A DNA stretch of 64,000 bases, taken from contig JAXIVH010000050.1 of assembly GCA_036785325.1 (NCBI GenBank), positions 1,178,001 through 1,242,000 on the forward strand, given 5' to 3'. Source of the stretch: Urophycis tenuis (lineage: Eukaryota > Chordata > Actinopteri > Gadiformes > Phycidae). The position numbers and the translations under genes were made by a program. Positions 58,931 to 64,000 of this stretch are shown one piece after another (position 1 is the stretch's first letter; every line of letters starts with the position of its first letter). Under the pieces are notes generated by a model. That model saw only the letters and a program-made list of their open reading frames with translations. It had not been told where the DNA came from and did not search any database.

Positions 58931-61900
58931 ACAGAACACAAATTAATTAGCTTAGTATTTCAATGACCCATGAGTCAATATAGTCTTGCCATACGCCGTT
59001 GGAAAGCTTAGATTTCCCCGCTTAAAATGAGCCCATCTGCCAGCAGTCTGGTTGATCACAGACTAAACTGCGTCAGGTTGACTGAAGTCTACCCAGCAGC
59101 TAAAAACATACCTTCAACGTTTCAATTAACATCAATCTTTCCTTACAGAACACTAATTAATTAGCTTAGTATTTCAACGACCCATGAGTCAATATAGTCT
59201 TGCCATACGCCGTTGGAAAGCTTAGATTTCCCCGCTTATAAGGAGCCCATCCCCGAGCAATTTGGTTGCTCACAGACAAATCTGCGTCAGGTTGACTGAA
59301 GTCTACACAGCAGCTAAAGACATACCTTCAACGTTTCAATTAACATCAATCTTTCCTTACAGAACACAAATTAATTAGCTTAGTATTTAAACGACCCATG
59401 AGTCAATATAGTCTTGCCATACGCCGTTGGAAAGCTTAGATTTCCCCGCTTAAAATGAGCCCATCCGCGAGCAGTCTGGTTGATCACAGACTAAACTGGG
59501 TCAGGTTGACTGAAGTCTACCCAGCAGCTAAAAACATACCTTCAACGTTTCAATTAACATCAATCTTTCCTTACAGAACACAAATTAATTAGCTTAGTAT
59601 TTCAACGACCCATGAGTCGATATAGTCTTGCCATACGCCGTTGGAAAGCTTAGATTTCCCCGCTTAAAATGAGCCCATCCGCGAGCAGTCTGGTTGATCA
59701 CAGACTAAACTGCGTCAGGTTGACTGAAGTCTACCCAGCAGCTAAAAACATACCTTCAACGTTTCAATTAACATCAATCTTTCCTTACAGAACACAAATT
59801 AATTAGCTTAGTATTTCAACGACCCTTTGGTGAATATAGTCTTGCCATACGCCGTTGGAAAGCTTAGATTTCCCCGCTTATAATGAGCCCATCCCCGAGC
59901 AATTTGGTTGCTCACAGACTAAACTGCGTCAGGTTGACTGAAGTCTACCCAACAGCTAAAAACATACCTTCAACGTTTCAATTAACATCAATCTTTCCTT
60001 ACAGAACACAAATTAATTAGCTTAGTATTTCAACGACCCATGAGTCAATATAGTCTTTCCATACGCCGTTGGAAAGCTTAGATTTCCCCGCTTAAAATGA
60101 GCCCATCCGCGAGCAGTCTGGTTGATCACAGACTAAACTGCGTCAGGTTGAATGAAGTCTACCCAGCAGCTAAAAACATACCTTTAACGTTTCAATTGAC
60201 ATCAATCTTTCCTTACAGAACACAAATTAATTAGCTTAGTATTTCAACGGGCCATTGGTGAATATAGTCTTGCCATACGCCGTTGAAAAGCTTAGATTTC
60301 CCCGCTTAAAATGAGCCCATCCGCGAGCAGTCTGGTTGATCACAGACTAAACTGCGTCAGGTTGACTGAAGTCTACCCAGCAGCTAAAAACATACCTTCA
60401 ACGTTTCAATTAACATCAATCTTTCCTTACAGAACACTAATTAATTAGCTTAGTATTTCAACGACCCATGAGTCAATATAGTCTTGCCATACGCCGTTGG
60501 AAAGCTTAGATTTCCCCGCTTAAAATGAGCCCATCCGCGAGCAGTCTGGTTGATCACAGACTAAACTGCGTCAGGTTGAATGAAGTCTACCCAGCAGCTA
60601 AAAACATACCTTTAACGTTTCAATTAACATCAATCTTTCCTTACAGAACACAAATTAATTAGCTTAGTATTTCAACGGCCCTTTGGTGAATATAGTCTTG
60701 CCATACGCCGTTGAAAAGCTTAGATTTCCCCGCTTATAATGAGCCCATCTGCCAGCAGTCTGGTTGATCACAGACTAAACTGCGTCAGGTTGACTGAAGT
60801 CTACCCAGCAGCTAAAAACATACCTTCAACGTTTCAATTAACATCAATCTTTCCTTACAGAACACTAATTAATTAGCTTAGTATTTCAACGACCCATTAG
60901 TCAATATAGTCTTGCCATACGCCGTTGGAAAGCTTAGATTTCCCCGCTTATAATGAGCCCATCCCCGAGCAATTTGGTTGCTCACAGACAAATCTGCGTC
61001 AGGTTGACTGAAGTCTACACAGCAGCTAAAGACATACCTTCAACGTTTCAATTAACATCAATCTTTCCTTACAGAACACAAATTAATTAGCTTAGTATTT
61101 AAACGACCCATGAGTCAATATAGTCTTGCCATACGCCGTTGGAAAGCTTAGATTTCCCCGCTTAAAATGAGCCCATCCGCGAGCAGTCTGGTTGATCACA
61201 GACTAAACTGGGTCAGGTTGACTGAAGTCTACCCAGCAGCTAAAAACATACCTTCAACGTTTCAATTAACATCAATCTTTCCTTACAGAACACAAATTAA
61301 TTAGCTTAGTATTTCAACGACCCATGAGTCGATATAGTCTTGCCATACGCCGTTGGAAAGCTTAGATTTCCCCGCTTAAAATGAGCCCATCCGCGAGCAG
61401 TCTGGTTGATCACAGACTAAACTGCGTCAGGTTGACTGAAGTCTACCCAGCAGCTAAAAACATACCTTCAACGTTTCAATTAACATCAATCTTTCCTTAC
61501 AGAACACAAATTAATTAGCTTAGTATTTCAACGACCCATGAGTCAATATACTCTTGCCATACGCCGTTGGAAAGCTTAGATTTCCCCGCTTAAAATGAGC
61601 CCATCCGCGAGCAGTCTGGTTGTTCACAGACTAAACTGCGTCAGGTTGACTGAAGTCTACCCAGCAGCTAAAAACATACCTTCAACGTTTCAATTAACAT
61701 CAATCTTTCCTTACAGAACACAAATTAATTAGCTTAGTATTTCAATGACCCATGAGTCAATATAGTCTTGCCATACGCCGTTGGAAAGCTTAGATTTCCC
61801 CGCTTAAAATGAGCCCATCCGCGAGCAGTCTGGTTGATCACAGACTAAACTGCGTCAGGTTGAATGAAGTCTACCCAGCAGCTAAAAACATACCTTTAAC

Positions 61901-62765
61901 GTTTCAATTAACATCAATCTTTCCTTACAGAACACAAATTAATTAGCTTAGTATTTCAACGACCATTTGGTGAATATAGTCTTGCCATACGCCGTTGGAA
62001 AGCTTAGATTTCCCCGCTTATAATGAGCCCATCCCTGAGCAATTTGGTTGCTCACAGACTAAACTGCGTCAGGTTGACTGAAGTCTACCCAGCAGCTAAA
62101 AACATACCTTCAACGTTTCAATTAACATCAATCTTTCCTTACAGAACACAAATTAATTATCTTAGTATTTCAACGACCCATGAGTCAATATAGTCTTGCC
62201 ATACGCCGTTGGAAAGCTTAGATTTCCCCGCTTAAAATGAGCCCATCCCCAAGCAATTTGGTTGCTCAGAGACAAAACTGTGTCAGGTTGACTGAAGTCT
62301 ACCCAGCAGCTAAAAACATACCTTCAACGTTTCAATTAACATCAATCTTTCCTTACAGATCACAAATTAATTAGCTTAGTATTTCAACGACCAATGAGTC
62401 AATATAGTCCTGCCATACGCCGTTGGAAAGCCTAGATTTCCCCGCTTAAAATGAGCCCATCCGCGAGCAGTCTGGTTGCTCACAGACAAAACTGCGTCAG
62501 GTTGACTGAAGTCTACCCAGCAGCTAAAAACATACCTTCAACGTTTCAATTAAGATCAATCTTTCAATAAAGAACAGAAATTAATTAGCTTAGTATTTCA
62601 ACGACCCATGACTCAATATAATCTTGCCATACGCCGTTGGGAACCTTAGATTTCCCCGCTTAAAATGAGCCCATCCCCGAGCAATTTGGTTGCTCACAGA
62701 CAAAACTGCGTCAGGTTGACTGAAGTCTACCCAGCAGCTAAAAACATACCTTCAACTTTTCAATT
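58931..62765 (+). repeat. 214-bp satellite block, 18 monomers minus 17 bp
   Basis: 3,835 bp. Markers GCCAGCAGTC (59039, 60751) and ATGAGTCGATATAG (GATATA at 59619, 61331) are 1,712 bp apart, the 8-monomer step. From about 60.27 kb onward the block repeats 55.73 kb onward at an offset of exactly 4,540 bp, through element copy 12. Confidence 0.95.
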
Positions 62766-63001
62766 CACGCGTTTTTTTTGTAATACGTGTAGCTATGATA
62801 AAGGACACATGTTTTGGCCTGTTTTATTATTCATAGTTGGCTTAACAGTAATAGAATATTATTATATGCTATAAGTGACCAGACGTCCGAGATCAAAACT
62901 GGGAGCATAATCCCCGAGAAGGGGGAAAAAAAGGGTCAGCTATGTTTAAGTATATATATATATGTGTGTGTATATATGCGTGTGTGTGTGTGTATATATG
63001 C

Positions 63002-63038
<37 letters not shown>

Positions 63039-63736
63039 AATCACTTACTTGGAACGGCATGATCCCACATCGCTGTGAAGGAATGGCGTTAACCAGGTGG
63101 CCGTGCAACCCCTCGAGAGAGTTGCTGCCTCACCGGCACTTGTACTTGTTCAGCCGGATGCAGTTCTTCACAACCACCTTCACAGAGACATACAGCTGTA
63201 TGCCAGGGGGGTCATGTAACACACAACCTATTGCAAGGTCCTCATTTATGCTGGTGTCATTTTGAAATGTTACCATATACAAGTTTGAATGGTTTTGACA
63301 CACGATGACTGCAGAGACAGCTGCAGGATGGCCCACGAAGCAGGACGGAGGGGGCCTGTGGCTGTGCGGGGAGGACCAGCGGTATGGGTGCTGCCGACAC
63401 AGGGGGCGGGCGGGCCACAGGCTGACGCAGCAGGAGGCCTCGGCTGGAGGCGGGTGGGCGCAGGAGGCTTCGGCCGGGTGGAGGACGACAACGCAGTGGG
63501 CTGAACGGGCCGGTTGGTGGGAGTCACAGGCTCTGGCTCATCAACAAATAACCTGGAAATATAAAATACACACGTGATCAGTATTGATATTGATATCTTT
63601 TATAAGAACACTGTTCATACCGTTTACACTTTTTATACAACTGTTTATACAATGTCCATACTGTTTATTTATTAATGTTTATCACTGAAAAATAAAGGTG
63701 ACTTGGTATGACTTGTGTGCTATTTTCTTTCCACAG
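62766..63736. repeat. Satellite-embedded element, copy 12 (971 bp)
   Basis: Full copy at base length, part of the 4,540-bp duplication relative to copy 11 but with an intact right half. Confidence 0.9.
63049..63552 (-). pseudogene. Fossil exon, element copy 12
   Basis: 504 bp, splice signals intact, TGA present, frameshift present. Private changes GAAGGAATGG and GGTGGCCGTGC near the donor. Confidence 0.68.
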
Positions 63737-64000
63737 CCAACAGAACACACATGAATCAGCTTATTATTTCGACGACCCATGGGCAAATATAGTCATGCCA
63801 TACGTCGTTGGAAAGCTTAGATTTCCCCGTTTAAAATGAGCCCATCTCCGAGCAATTTGGTTGCTCACAGACAAATCTGCGTCAGGTTGACTGAAGTCTA
63901 CACAGCAGCTAAAGACATACCTTCAACGTTTCAAATAACATCAATCTTTCCTTACAGAACACAAATTAATTAGCTTAGTATTTCAACGACCCTTTAGTGA
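63737..64000 (+). repeat. 214-bp satellite, right edge (about 1.2 monomers, continues beyond the window)
   Basis: Divergent element-adjacent monomer (CACATGAATCAGCTTATTAT, CATACGTCGTTGG) followed by the start of an ordinary monomer with ACCCTTTAGTGA. Confidence 0.95.

Noticed and set aside
28126..64000. CRISPR-like array
   Set aside because: Repeats are 214 bp, contiguous, without unique spacers, in eukaryotic DNA.

Overview
This window contains no intact gene that I can support. It is eukaryotic repeat DNA made of two nested tandem-repeat systems. The sequence suggests a vertebrate, most probably a fish. The evidence is a degenerate TTAGGG-type (vertebrate telomere-like) minisatellite, long (TG)n tracts, and an exon fossil with canonical GT-AG signals, a branch-point-like motif and a CpG-decay stop codon. 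Prokaryotic features (operons, ribosome binding sites, rRNA, CRISPR) are absent. The species assignment is inference. A subtelomeric or pericentromeric heterochromatin location would fit.

Layout. (1) Positions 1-291 are about 1.4 copies of a 214-bp satellite monomer. (2) Positions 292-28125 are a head-to-tail array of 11 complete composite units plus a 59-bp stub. Long units (about 2.77-2.79 kb) contain block A (about 1.15 kb with a GC-rich minisatellite), block B (about 0.93 kb of degenerate TTAGGG hexamers, G-rich strand on +) and block C (about 0.7 kb with strong hairpins, AT-rich simple repeats and a duplicated module). Short units (2,058-2,103 bp) lack block C through one shared deletion. 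The order is L S L S L L L L S S L. Units 1-5 form an exact 4,888-bp long+short higher-order repeat. (3) Positions 28126-64000 are about 115 copies of the 214-bp monomer, partly organised in a 14-monomer (2,996-bp) higher-order repeat of alternating 6- and 8-monomer spacing. They are interrupted by 12 copies of a 0.93-1.0 kb element, one of them truncated.

The element carries, on the minus strand, a 504-bp fossil exon with acceptor, donor and branch-site-like sequence. Its reading frame is shifted in the same way in every copy, and in 8 of 12 copies a TGA that looks like CpG deamination interrupts the second frame. All element copies sit at the same register of the monomer. The distance between neighbouring elements is always a whole number of 214-bp monomers minus 14 or 15 bp. 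So the element was captured once and spread by unequal exchange of the satellite, not by repeated transposition.

The most interesting points are: the composite telomere-like unit, bracketed by inverted repeats and preceded by a GC-rich minisatellite (an arrangement reminiscent of TERRA promoters); the quantised spread of a captured exon through a satellite; and the matching scars where the composite array is embedded in the satellite. Many long reading frames exist in this DNA, but they are products of six-base periodicity or of satellite homogenisation and are not annotated as genes.
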